DNA of 64,000 bases, from NCBI RefSeq assembly GCF_051622035.1, contig NC_135355.1, positions 25,957,986-26,021,985 of the forward strand, in the 5' to 3' direction. Of the stretch, positions 48,140-61,064 are shown piece after piece (position 1 is the first letter of the stretch; each line of letters begins with the position of its first letter). The notes beneath the pieces were generated by a model, which was given only the letters and a program-made list of their open reading frames with translations, did not search any database and was not told the DNA's origin. Position numbers and translations under genes: made by a program. Origin of the DNA: Arctopsyche grandis (Eukaryota > Arthropoda > Insecta > Trichoptera > Hydropsychidae).

Positions 48140-48369
48140 ACAACTCGCTGGTCTAGTGTTGAGCGTTCGCGCACTTTTCGCGGTTAGTTTTCGATCAAAT
48201 ATTGCGTTTTGTCACGCGAAGGTATCGTCAATCCTGAACTCGAAGATATTCGTCCATCGGATCACCGACGACGGCTTAGATAACATCACCAAGGAGACGT
48301 CAGTTCCCATCGGGCAGATAACGTTGAATTTATGAGTGAAAATACCGCGTAATTGAAGCCCAGAGCAAA
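48140..48369 (+). promoter_or_regulatory. Alternative promoter and untranslated first exon (candidate)
   Basis: A CpG-rich block (GAGCGTTCGCGCACTTTTCG, CGGTTAGTTTTCGATC) is followed by about 190 bp without a sustained frame, ending AGAGCAAA/GTAAGTACG, a near-consensus donor at 48370. This fits a non-coding first exon. It lies in the 13.7-kb intron between exons B and C of the SK-like gene, so it could be an internal promoter for a shorter isoform, or an unrelated gene's start. Confidence 0.4.
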
Positions 48370-49116
48370 GTAAGTACGCTATTATGCCGTATGCTTTTAG
48401 TTTGCCAAAGTTAAACACGCAGTTCAAACATTATGCGCACTTTGTACGAAACGGATGAAATTTTGTTGAAAATTGCATAGATTTTCATTCGACGTGTCGT
48501 GTTTTGGGAAAATTTACCGGTCATACGTACGCTTTTCGCGCTATAAAAGCATTCAATTCTTCTTCCCTTGTTATTTCTTATTTACATATACGCTCTTTTT
48601 TAAATAATATAAAATACGAAGACACTTGACCCGTCTGCATATTTTTCATGTGTGACCGATATTGTAATTTTCACATCACGCAATGTTCCGGTTTTTTTTT
48701 TACCCAATTCAGAAATATATATCTTGAAATTAAACCAATGGATTATTTAATTTGAACTCTTTTGCACTGTCTGATGATGGATGACTTTAATACATTTTCT
48801 ACAATCAATCTACATTTTCATAGATTTTAGCAGTATATAGCGCGATCAGATTAAGTGTTCATTTGTTAAATTTTGATACATTATGGTGCTGTTTTTGAAT
48901 TGGCATTTTTGTTTAATATTGTGAAAGAAAAGTTAATTAAACGATTAACTGACGCGGCTAAAGCGAGTAAATTTTCATCAAAAACGACAAAGAACCAAAG
49001 GAATGAGGCGTTTAAACACGTTTTATATTTCCTTCTAAATACTATAATAGAAAATCAGCTTTTCAATATCGAAATGTCTGCCAGATGTTAATTAAAACTT
49101 TTAGCTTCGATTATTT

Positions 49117-49192
<76 letters not shown>

Positions 49193-50285
49193 TAAATACT
49201 AGCTTCTTACGAGGTAACGATATGTGGCGTGCAATTGCAGCATTCGTTGCGTATGCAGTTATGCAATTGTGATCAAGAAAAGGTCATTGTCAAGGTCCGA
49301 GGGAATCTCAAGCAAACGAACTCTCCAAACTCGATTTGGATGCATCACATCAACGCACCATCACGGGTCGTTTAACTTTTTGGCTGAATTATTCTTTTTT
49401 TTTTTCAGTGTGAGCTTTTGTCGCTTGGGCACTCCTTTTGTTTGTATGTTGTTTATTTTAGGAGGTTTAGCGATGTCGACAGTGGCGTACTCAAAAGCCA
49501 CTCGACCAGTCTTTCTTCGCCAATCGTTTATTTTGCGCCAATCACCCAATGCCAACTGCAAATCTGCAAAGTGAAAAATGCCAAGGTATTTTTGCCATGC
49601 GTGTGTGTTGAGTAGTGATGAGAATATTATTCCGAATACTCTTTTAAAAAAAAGCTCTATATGTCGGTATAATGCTTATTCTATTGCAAGGCGCCTGTCG
49701 CTTTCCACTTGGGAATATATGTATGCTAATTGAGTGTTTTTCAGCAAGCTATATCTTTATAAATATAGTGTGTCTCTGTATCTTACCTATGGCATTTTGA
49801 TTTTTTTCTTTCCGTTTCTTATTTATTTTTTATTAGGTCCACAGTTTACGCGAACAACAGACAAATGCGTGAAAATTCTACCGATAAAAATGTACATGTA
49901 CGAAAATTATTCGTTTTTATATGGCGTCGGAATAAAATATAAAATATTCGTGTAAAAAGGGTCTATTTATTTTTAACACACATTCAACGTAAATTTTAAT
50001 TCAAATATTATGCAATACATTGGAAAGTATGAACACTTCTAACCGTTTTTCTCCGTCCTACTAACCTATGCCCTCTCTATTACATTATATAAATTTTAAT
50101 TTTATAACAAGATTTCGTAGCTAAATAGTAATAAAAGTGTATCCCGAGATCTTAAATGTTAGAGGTGTGGAATGTTACGCAACGATTTTAATGTTTTATA
50201 TACTCCAAAGTTTGAAAGCAAACCCTTATTATAAAATTTAAATGGGATAAATTTTTAAAAGCAATTTTTTTTTGGAAGGGGAAAC
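48370..50285. other. Intronic DNA with (AT)n at 49121-49189
   Basis: No exon recognised. A poly-A run followed by about 29 AT units lies at 49118-49189. Short frames at 48873 and 49224 lack domain features. Confidence 0.4.
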
Positions 50286-50374
50286 AACAACAGCAACTTT
50301 TTTTTAAGTTGCTGTTATTGCTGTATTTGCTGTAAAAATTTTGATTCATTAATTGAAAATTAATGAATCAAAAT
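50286..50374. repeat. Two adjacent perfect hairpins
   Basis: The first is ACAACAGCAACTT, a T run, then AAGTTGCTGTTATT (about 50286-50320). The second is a 17-bp perfect inverted repeat with a 3-nt loop: ATTTTGATTCATTAATT at 50338-50354 and its exact complement at 50358-50374. The second arm ends on the ATG-like start of the Merlin-type fragment. Confidence 0.85.
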
Positions 50375-50632
50375 GGGCACGCGAATTCCGGTAAAAGTGG
50401 TTCACCAGGATAATTTCGTGGATCCAAATGATAGTGAAATACATACGCAAAATGTGGAAAATATGTGGATGCGTGTGAAAAGAAAGATGAAGCGTCAATT
50501 TGGCAAAACGCGTGCCCGTTTTGATTCATATTTAGATGCATTTGTATTGAACCACAAACGAATGCGTGTATATTCCATTCGCAACATGTGGAATATTTCC
50601 GTACGCTGCCCAAACGTCCGAAATTATATGTG
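50373..50632 (+). pseudogene. Merlin/IS1595-type (ISXO2-like) transposase C-terminal fragment
   Basis: The frame from 50373 reads VKVVHQDNFVDPNDSEIHTQ, NVENMWMRVKRKMKRQFGKT and FDSYLDAFV, then degenerates. The pattern H..NFVDP...IHTQN.E..W...KR......G......YL.EF is the final part of the ISXO2-like DDE domain found in Merlin transposons, including the Glu of HTQNVE, a catalytic-region residue. Everything N-terminal is missing. Ends and duplications were not identified. Intronic to the SK-like gene. Confidence 0.6.
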
Positions 50633-51116
50633 AACCAGGCAGTATATGTCGAAGTATTTCATCAGGTAAAAGTAGAGTTAATTCAGGTCACGGCAATACG
50701 ATTGGCAGCGCAAAGAGTAGCCAATCACAGGAATTAGCGGGTCGTCCGAGCCTCCCTTCCGACCTAGCGGTCTCCACCCTGTCGAGAATTTTGAATTTTA
50801 CCACACGTTTTCCAGCGACAGCCAATAGACTCTATGCCGATAAACCAGAGACGATGGGTGGCTTGGAAGCCTTCGCCGCGTTATTGCCGATATACATATG
50901 TATGGCCCCAGCTGCTCAAAAAAGTGGTTGAAAATTGGACTTCTAGATTGCGCTTTATTCGAATCATCCGCGGCATCCATTTGCCCGATGTCATCTTTCA
51001 ACACTAAAGACACAACATTATTTTTAAATAAAGACAATGCCATGGCCATAACTACGATTTTTATATATTTTATTTTATTATAAAGTTCTATATCTCTAAA
51101 AAAAAATGTATTATTC
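50633..51116. other. Intronic DNA, coding-like composition but no domain
   Basis: 50640-50900 is moderately GC-rich (GCGGGTCGTCCGAGCCTCCC) with a 121-codon frame lacking recognisable features. Possibly part of the same old element as the Merlin-type fragment. Confidence 0.25.
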
Positions 51117-51330
51117 AGTACTGCACTTCAACAGCACTGCGCGGAAAAGACTAATTCTATTAATACTATACAGCAAAGCACATCTCGGACAGTTCACATA
51201 AGCTTTGGCCGAGTTCAAGGCAAAATCGGCTTGCATATATATTACAAAACGTGACGATACAGCGCACTGTTGCTTGCGTCATATTATCGAGTCAATATTG
51301 TCACAATATGACGTTTCTGTATGTCATAAT
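51117..51330. repeat. Interspersed repeat R1, copy 3
   Basis: Matches R1 at 176-382 (GGAAAAGACTAATTCTATTA, TACTATACAGCAAAGCACAT, GAGTCAATATTGTCACAATA). A hairpin MITE starts at its right edge. Confidence 0.6.
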
Positions 51331-51333
51331 ATG

Positions 51334-51740
51334 CGGTCTCCGTGACGAGACAGAATGTTAAATTACAGAAAACGCAAATATCGGAAGGCAAAGATCGAAA
51401 ATCGAAAGATCTTAAGTCGAAAGATCAAAAAAAATAGTGCATGGTAAACGGTACATACTCACTTAATTTGCGCGAGCAGGATACAACAGGAACAAGAGGA
51501 ACAGGCTTTTCCTCCCGTATTAATGTGAGCGCGCAGAATACGTGAGGAAAAGCATGTTCCTCTTGTTCCTGTTGTATCCTGCTCGCGCAAATTAAGTGAG
51601 TATGTACGTGAGTATGTACCGTTTACCATGCACCCTTTTTATTTTTGATCTTTCGACTTAAGATCTTTCGATTTTCGATCTTTGCCTTCCGATATTTGTG
51701 TTTTCTGTAATTTAACATTCTGTCTCGTCACGTAGACCCG
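51334..51740. mobile_element. 407-bp hairpin MITE, copy beside R1
   Basis: The fold-back runs from CGGTCTCCGTGACGAGACAG to CTCGTCACGTAGACCCG. Its arms are nearly identical to those at 38918-39302 (ACGCAAATATCGGAAGGCAA, ACTCACTTAATTTGCGCGAG, AACAGGAACAAGAGGAACAG). No 9-bp duplication is visible here, unlike the other two, so the flank may have been rearranged. Confidence 0.8.
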
Positions 51741-52670
51741 TATCTATGTATGTAAGTAGTATTACTATCATGTAGCGAGCTCGAATGTTCATATTAGCCA
51801 ATGAAAAAAAAAATACTTGTAAGGGCATTTTACAAACACGAGAGAATTTTTGCCGTAACTTTGACGCAATTGTTTGTTGATTTACGTCATCGAGACGTTG
51901 AAAATTCTCTCTGCTATAATTTTTGGCGCACTGCCACAGATTTGAAAAAAAAACTGAACAGACACTTTTTGTTATCAACGCATATGTCTGTTCTTATGCG
52001 GCCATCTAAACGAATAAATAAATAACATTATGAAAAATCGTCACAATAGGCTTATAATACATAATTATGTACAATTTTATCTATACGTAGTGTACTATTA
52101 TATTATGAACATCTTCTTTGTAGATGAACACGCTTGCTCTTTGCACACTATATTTTCGCTGTTATTATTTAATTAGACGTCACCATACGTAGACAGTGTC
52201 TGCTGATTTTGAACATGACTTATAATAGTTAACGCATTTTCACAACGAGTACGGTTAGACTTGAACATATCATTCTGGTCACGCACAGCATTTCAACACA
52301 TGGATTCGGTTGTGATCTTGCTTTAAACAAAATACCTACATTGCAGTTAATTACTACTTCGTGATTTAGAACACGCAAACCAATTAAAATTTTACGACCC
52401 CTAATCGACATTATGCTTTTTATATTTGCAATAATACGTTTTCGCATTTGAGTCTATTTGACAATACCGGTTTATGTATGTACAATTTATTGGATTTTCG
52501 TCTCATCAAAAGAACGTTAAATAAAAACTAGATCAGTAATCGATTCTGAGTTCGAATCAGTCAAAATCTCGAGTTCGAATTTTCGCATGATCACAAAACT
52601 TCATCTATTGTTACTACGTACATAGATAAAGTAAAAATCATTGATTTTCAGCAATGTCTTGTGCTTCGAA
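51741..52670. other. Intronic non-coding DNA
   Basis: No supported exon or element. Confidence 0.4.
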
Positions 52671-53817
52671 CAGAGGTTGTGATCGAGAAATCTCGAGAGA
52701 TTTTGATTTTCGTTTCTCGAGAATATTTTATTGTGAAATTTCGAGATTCTCATTTCTCGAGAATATTTTATTATGAAAATTTGAGATTCTCGTATCTCGA
52801 GGAATCGTTTATTAGAATCTCGAAATTATCGAGAATATTTTAAATTTATCACTACATGTTTTTGTTAAATAAACCGAATGATAATATAAAATAATATATA
52901 TGTAGTTGGATATTTGTCCGTTATGTTATTATTCGGTCATCATATAAGTACATATTCACATGTCACAACGAAATCGCACCATTTTTAAGTTACATTTATG
53001 TGCATGTATGTAGGTACTAGTTACTAGTCGGTTTCATACTCATTCCCGTTTTTCCCGTATCCGTTCCCGTTTTTGGGCGATTTTTTTCACAGTAATCTTT
53101 CCGGACACGCATACAACAAATCCTGAAAGTTCCATCGTAATCGGTTCAGTGGTTTAGGAGCCTATTCGAGACACACAGACATTCATTTTTATATATATAG
53201 ATTTATTCGTGTATTTTTTCCTTAAATATTAATCAATTTATAGTCAGTATTTAAATATGCATAGATGGCTAGTATTTTTATTATTTGTCCGGTATGTCCA
53301 ACATTCTTATTTTATTATCAGTTTGTTATTTTGGTCACAAAAACACGAGAAAAGCCGGGTAGCAACACAGGGAATTTTATAAAATTCTTTGTTACTTTTG
53401 ATATTTTTACTATTTTAAATTACTTTTGTATATTTTTATTTTCTTTTCATGCCTTCTTTTATAATATTTTTTTTCTATATAATTTACTTTTTCTATTCAT
53501 GTTCTATTGTATCTATCTATGTCTTTCTTTCATTATGTCTTTAATAAAGTTATAAACCCCTGATATAATATACTTATGTAGTGTTTGTGTCCTTTTGATG
53601 TTGTCGATTTTATATGCTAAAAAAATCAATTCACTATATTAAAAATTAAACTCGAGAATTCTCGAGAATCTCGAGAAACAAAAAAGAAAATCTCAAATTC
53701 TCAATATTCAAATATTTCGAGAAAATGAGATTCTCAAATCTCGAGATTCAAATATTCCGAGAAAATAAGATTCTCGAATCTCGAGATTCAAAAAAAGTCG
53801 AGAAATCACAACCTCTA
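52671..53817. mobile_element. TIR element rich in CTCGAGA motifs (hAT-like)
   Basis: The left end CAGAGGTTGTGATCGAGAAA and the right end GAGAAATCACAACCTCTA form inverted repeats. Both flanks are packed with repeated TCTCGAGAATATTTT / AAATATTCGAGA units in opposite orientation. hAT-like CAGAGGTTG end, but no 8-bp duplication is seen. A module Z 3' half (53080-53205) is inserted inside. No transposase; the 96-codon frame at 53265 is F/I/Y-rich noise. Confidence 0.6.
53080..53205 (+). repeat. Module Z, 3' half
   Basis: CACAGTAATCTTTCCGGACA, TCCATCGTAATCGGTTCAGT, GGTTTAGGAGCC and TTTATATATATAGAT. This is the same 3' sequence as 9715-9845. Confidence 0.65.
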
Positions 53818-53821
53818 CCTC

Positions 53822-54640
53822 CAAACTATCGATTTATCTCTACAAAAATTTCGAAAAGGTAGACTTTTTCATATATCTATTTTTTGTTAATAGTTTAGAT
53901 TTTTTTCAATTATTTAAAAAAATAAACGCTTTATATTCACCCAGTAAAGTATATTTGGGTCGATTATGATAAGTTGCCTGATTGGCGAGAATACAAAGTC
54001 GCGTTCGCTCGAAAGTCCCCATACAAAGCGTACCGCAATCGCAAATAAGGTTCATATGAGGGAAGTTTTATATTCAGAAAATCGTCATTTTTTTCATATT
54101 GCTGTGATTATTTTGATAACAAAAGTCATTGAGAGCTTTTTTTGGTTATAAAGCTTTTATTTGAATACAAAATATATTTAAAAGTTTAACGAATTTTATG
54201 AACCTAAGGATACCAAAATGACCTATTTCGACACAAAATGTCAGGTTTTACTTCAAAACAGGTAATTTTGGCCTACATTTCATAAAATTCGTATTTTTTT
54301 TTGTATTCAGATTAAAGGTAAAAATTACATATACTAAAGGATGCTCTTTTATTTTCAAAATTATTACGGGAACATGAAGATTTTCTGAAAATAACGCTTC
54401 CATCATACGAACCTTATTTGCGAGTGCGGCACGCCTTATATGGGGACTTAGAGCGAACGCGACTCTGAATTCTCGCCTATCAGTCAAAATCTCATAATTG
54501 ACTTAAATAAACTTCGATAGTTAAATATTGTATTTATTTTTTTTAAATAATAACAAAATTAAAACTAATCACAAAAAAGAGATGTATGAAAAAATCGAAC
54601 TTTTTCGAAAAGATTTTCGAGATAAATCGATTGGTTGGAT
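53822..54640. mobile_element. Long fold-back element, about 0.8 kb
   Basis: Two arms of about 400 bp are imperfect complements around 54220. Examples are GTCGCGTTCGCTCGAAAGTC with the complement of AGTCGCGTTCGCTCTAAGTC, and CGCAAATAAGGTTCATATGA with CGCAAATAAGGTTCGTATGA. The outer edges are ATCGATTTATCTC on both sides. It abuts the CTCGAGA element on the left. No frame. Arms have diverged perhaps 15-20%, so it is old. Confidence 0.7.
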
Positions 54641-55974
54641 TTATTAGGCACAGGATACATATATGTATCTTAAAATCAATGATTTTTTTTAATTAAATAA
54701 AGTTCCATTGATACGACGAAAGTTTTTCAAGAGGTCCATCGATGAAAATCATGATTCATTCATCATTAGTCATTCATATAATCACTAATTCACTTCGGCC
54801 TTATGTACTTACATATGTACATACATTCATATATGCAAACATATGACTCCTTATATTTTGAAAGTGCCGGATTTTCAGTTCCAAAAACACTATTTATGTT
54901 TGACTTAATTCCCAAATTTTTATCACTTCTTTTAATTCAATATATCCAAAATCTCGCGGAATAAACGTATTACAAGCCACCAGTATTTTTAAATATTATT
55001 AAACGCAAAACATTATATTTAATGTTTTGCGAGATATTTCTCGAAATGCAGAAAAGTGGACTTATGCCACATTTAATTATAACGACTCATATGTATGTAC
55101 ATATGAGTTTGTACAATGTTATGTAAATAATTGTGTCGCGAGGGGTAGTAGGATTAAATGCAAAACACAATTGCTTTTAACCATTTTGCATTGTGCGGCT
55201 TCATGTAATGCGACCATTTTGTACAACCAACTGAAAAGTGAAAAGCTAATCACTTTTCCGTTAAACACATTCGCTACCATTACAACTGTAAGCGATTGTG
55301 TTCGTGTACTTTTGGAAATTATTGATTAATAAAAGCGTTATCTTGTTGGATCTGGGGGGCGGAATTGTGAAGTTTCAAAAAAAGAGAACTAAAAACACAC
55401 ACACACAGGAAGTTGTCGACCTTCACCTTTAGATTTATTTTCCGATTTCCATATACTGACCCTTCACATTAAAACTTTAGCGCAACGCTCGTTTATTCTA
55501 ATTTGATGTTATTGTTTATTTGTTTCCGTTTCTAACACATAGTCGATATCCAATTAACCTGATTATATTGCACATAAAAGTAATGATAAATGCTTTACCT
55601 TTCGAAAAAGTTTAGCGTCTATATGATATTGACGTTACCGCAAATATATATTATAATATCTGTATATTATATTTCTATGTAAATTTTCTTTCTGAAAACT
55701 CATCGACTCTGGAGGAATATGCTGCATGAACACTTTGCACGCTCATCGTATAAAATGTATTATAAAATATTCATGGTGCACGTTTTTCTGAAAGAAATAC
55801 AAAAATTATTTTAATCTTTCAAACATTTTATTGCATCTATTATACATATATGTATAAAAAAACATTCAAACTATAAATGTGGTAGTTTTTTTAATAAAAA
55901 TATTTCTATATGTAATCATAGATTTTCAGTTGTTGATAGAAAAATAATTGTATTGATACGTTGATCCATTTTAG
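54641..55974. other. Intronic non-coding DNA
   Basis: No exon recognised. 54845-55000 resembles 6505-6660 (TTTGAAAGTGCCGG, ATTTTCAGTTCCAAAA.CACT, TTAAATATT.TTAAACGCAAAA) and is an unnamed interspersed repeat of about 170 bp. Confidence 0.45.
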
Positions 55975-56088
55975 GCCGACTGTAACTCCTTTGGTCGTTG
56001 AAGATCCACCAACTGAAAGTGATGGAAGCAGTGACGATGGAACAAATTCCACAAAGAAAAACAGGCAGAATAACAACAATCTAATTGG
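55975..56088 (+). CDS. Candidate SK channel gene, coding exon C
   Basis: The acceptor GATCCATTTTAG/GCCG and donor TTGG/GTGAGT bound a 114-nt exon. It completes AA+G (Lys) and reads [38 protein letters not shown], ending in phase 2. The final [12 protein letters not shown] resembles the KKNQNIG just before the conserved YKLG..RALFEKRKRLSDYA block that leads into S1 of SK channels. In that model the next exon, beyond this window, would start with Tyr-Lys/Arg-Leu-Gly. SK channels are tetrameric K+ channels gated by bound calmodulin. The resemblance is short, so identity remains an inference. Confidence 0.6.
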
Positions 56089-56117
56089 GTGAGTATATTT
56101 TGAAATTTAAATTTATG

Positions 56118-56118
<1 letters not shown>

Positions 56119-56210
<92 letters not shown>

Positions 56211-56290
56211 AGGTGTGTATGTATGTATATGTATATATGTGTATTTTTACATTTATGTATGTATGTATGTGTATTTGTGTATACGTGTAA
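56119..56290. repeat. (AT)n microsatellite with TGTATGTA satellite-like tail
   Basis: About 44 AT units (56119-56206), then TGTATGTATATG-type repeats to about 56290. It starts 31 bp after the exon C donor. Confidence 0.9.
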
Positions 56291-56347
56291 GTATTTGTGT
56301 ATATATGGATGGTGTACATATGTATATGTTTATATAATTGTCTTTGG

Positions 56348-56420
56348 CCAGGAAGGCGCATTGGGTTTACCTGTTAGGCCTTCTTGGTGTAAATTAAATA
56401 AAAAATAAAATAAATAAATA
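56348..56420 (+). mobile_element. SINE hairpin-tail fragment
   Basis: CCAGGAAGGCGCATTGGGTT and TGTTAGGCCTTCTTGG, then AAATTAAATAAAAAATAAAA. The A-rich tail confirms plus orientation and that this hairpin is the 3' end of the element. Confidence 0.65.
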
Positions 56421-57084
56421 TGTGTACATATAATGTACTAAATATATTTTTCGTGTTTCTGGTATAGACAAACCTTAAAAAATACAAAATGTATTATATT
56501 TTAAAACGAAATAAATGTGTATTAACACATATGTATATGCGTTTATGTATGTATGTATATACATTTGTAAATATACTCCGTTACCCTTCATTTTAATTAA
56601 AATAAGATTATAAATAAATTAAATTATTCCTATATTATTTGTTTATACCGAAATACATATGTACATATACCTCAAAACGAAAAGAAATGAATGATTTTTT
56701 ATCATTTATTTAGTCACGTATAAATCAACGTACGATACCGAGACTGATTCAGTCTCCGATTGTCTCTGAAGCTGTCACGAGACAGTTGATTTGAGTTGAG
56801 CATTTGGATATTGATAAAATGATTAAGTACTCGTTTGTGCTCCGCATATAAAAATCAAATATTTTCCGCCTCAATTAAATCCATGGCTTTAAATGGTGTT
56901 TGTTCAGTAGTTTTGTGCTATCTACATACATGTGCGCGAAATGTCAAATTAAAATTAATTGACGTTACTTCACAATTAAAATTCTAATGAAACGACCTTT
57001 TTATCATATGAAATTTGATATAATCAGTCGGTCGTTATTGTTATTTTTTCAACATCATACGATTTTCAACAAAAAAAAACAGAC

Positions 57085-57197
57085 ATGTCGCCAAGTGAAG
57101 ATTACAGCGCGCCAATCATAATCGAAAGGCGAAATCCATTTATTCCACTTAAGAAACTCGTAAACATTTTAGTTGGAGAAAACGCCAAATTGTTTCG
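57085..57197 (+). CDS. Alternative first coding exon of the SK-like gene (candidate)
   Basis: ATG at 57085 starts 37 codons (MSPSEDYSAPIIIERRNPFI, PLKKLVNILVGENAKLF), ending CG/GTAAGT in phase 2, the same phase as exon C. It could therefore splice to the same downstream exon and give an isoform with a short N-terminus. If instead spliced after exon C, it would hit an in-frame TGA within five codons, so it is a start exon, not an internal one. Alternative promoters are usual for SK genes. The GC-richer DNA just upstream is modest. Confidence 0.5.
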
Positions 57198-59600
<2,403 letters not shown>

Positions 59601-59601
59601 A

Positions 59602-59782
59602 CTGACGTTTGATTTTCCGCGCGAACGCCGATTCTGTCGTGCGAGTATTTTTAGAGATGTTTAATTCACATCAAATGTCGTTTTGACTATAATAAAATAT
59701 TATCCCGAAAATATTAACCCATTTGACGTTTGATTTGCCGGTCGAAAACCGAATCTGTCGTGCGAGCTATTTTGGAGACGGG
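59602..59782. repeat. Direct repeat pair of about 58 bp
   Basis: TGACGTTTGATTTTCCGCGC ... TCTGTCGTGCGAGTATTTTT at 59602 recurs as TGACGTTTGATTTGCCGGTC ... TCTGTCGTGCGAGCTATTTT at 59723. The offset is 121 bp. Probably part of an unnamed transposon. Confidence 0.65.
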
Positions 59783-60021
59783 CATTATTTTTATTTGCCG
59801 GGCCGATAAATGGTACACTTTAATTTCTGTTTGGTTATTATTTTTCTTCTTTTGTGTTATATTTTTGACGATACATACATACATACATACATAAATGCAA
59901 AGTTTCTTTCCGAATTACAGTTCCTGTTTTCATACGTTCCTGAACCTCGGTCGTAAGTCGAATCCGTCGTAAGTCGAGGAATATATTTATATTTTTTTTT
60001 CGGTGATTTTACTTACTTTTA

Positions 60022-60937
60022 TTAACCCTTTGGCTGCTACGAGGTTTTTCAATGTCCAAGCGAAAAATGCTAACATTTGTAATTATTTTGAAAAAAAATA
60101 AATATAATATTTTTTTTTACTTACTTACTTCGCCGAAGCAGTCGTGGACTCGTGCTCTCTCTTTCTGTCTTGCTTTTACATGCGTGCGTGCGAAAGAGAT
60201 ACCTACATATATACACTAAATAAGTTTTGACGATTGTTTTCCGAGGCTTTATTCTTTTCAATAATCTATTTTTAGATATCGATGTATCCTTACAACATGC
60301 GATATATTCGAAACAGGTAGCGGTCTCTCTCTCTTTCTTTCTTGGTTTTAATTGTGTACGTATGAGCGAGACACACAAGGATGCGAAGTTTCTAATAATC
60401 AAATAATTTTTCAACATGTATCATAAACATTTTGTATGCATTTCAGTTGCATTTGATTGATTGCATGAATTCATGACCTATATAATTGAAAGCGGATTTC
60501 TATTGTTTTTTGCCATTTATTTTAACTCTGCAAAATGATATCGGACAGTGAAAGTGATGAAAGCGAAATAATAGCTCCTCGCCGAGGAACTCGACAAATC
60601 AGCAGCTCTACTGATTCTGAAAATGAATTTATCGATAATAATCAATTCCCAAGTAATAACTCCTTATATGACATTGACAACGAACCCGAAATTTACTTTG
60701 ATGATGAACCCGAAATTGAAGAGCTTTTATTTAAAAAATTGATAAATATTTATAAAGCTTGATTGAAAAATAAATATAAATACGTATATAAAAAAAATGT
60801 TTCGTGCCACTGATGCGCTGGTGGCTCAAAGAAAGTATTGAAATACGACAATTAATGACGTCAACAACGATCGTCGTAGCAATCTTCGCCGATTTCAAAA
60901 CAACGATTTATCGTTGTTGTAGCAGTCAAAGGGTTAA
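60022..60937 (+). mobile_element. piggyBac-like deletion derivative, TTAA-flanked, nested in Tigger
   Basis: TTAA at 60022-60025 and 60934-60937 brackets 908 bp. The left end is CCCTTTGGCTGCTACGA and the right end is the complement of CCCTTTGACTGCTACAAC. These differ from the CCTTTCC ends of the 24.9-kb element, so this is a separate piggyBac family. It keeps an N-terminal coding fragment but no catalytic domain. Confidence 0.88.
60535..60762 (+). pseudogene. piggyBac-type transposase N-terminal fragment
   Basis: ATG 60535 (CAAAATGATATCG) starts 75 codons that are acidic and serine-rich: ISDSESDESEIIAPRRGTRQ, SSTDSENEFIDNN, DIDNEPEIYFDDEPEIEEL. Acidic N-termini of this type precede the catalytic domain in piggyBac transposases, as in the copy at 25354. 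The frame ends shortly after, where the internal deletion removed the rest. If transcribed, it could make a short acidic peptide. Confidence 0.6.
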
Positions 60938-61064
60938 TACAGTAATTCAAATGAATTCATATTTAAATTTAAAAAAAATTAAACATATACATCATCCGTA
61001 CTTATTAATTATAAATTATACATCCTCATCATTTATCACATAAGTGCAATCCATTTCTTCATCT

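Noticed and set aside
53265-53555. 96-codon frame resembling a membrane protein
   Set aside because: F/I/Y-rich noise in AT-rich DNA inside a TIR element, with no conserved feature.
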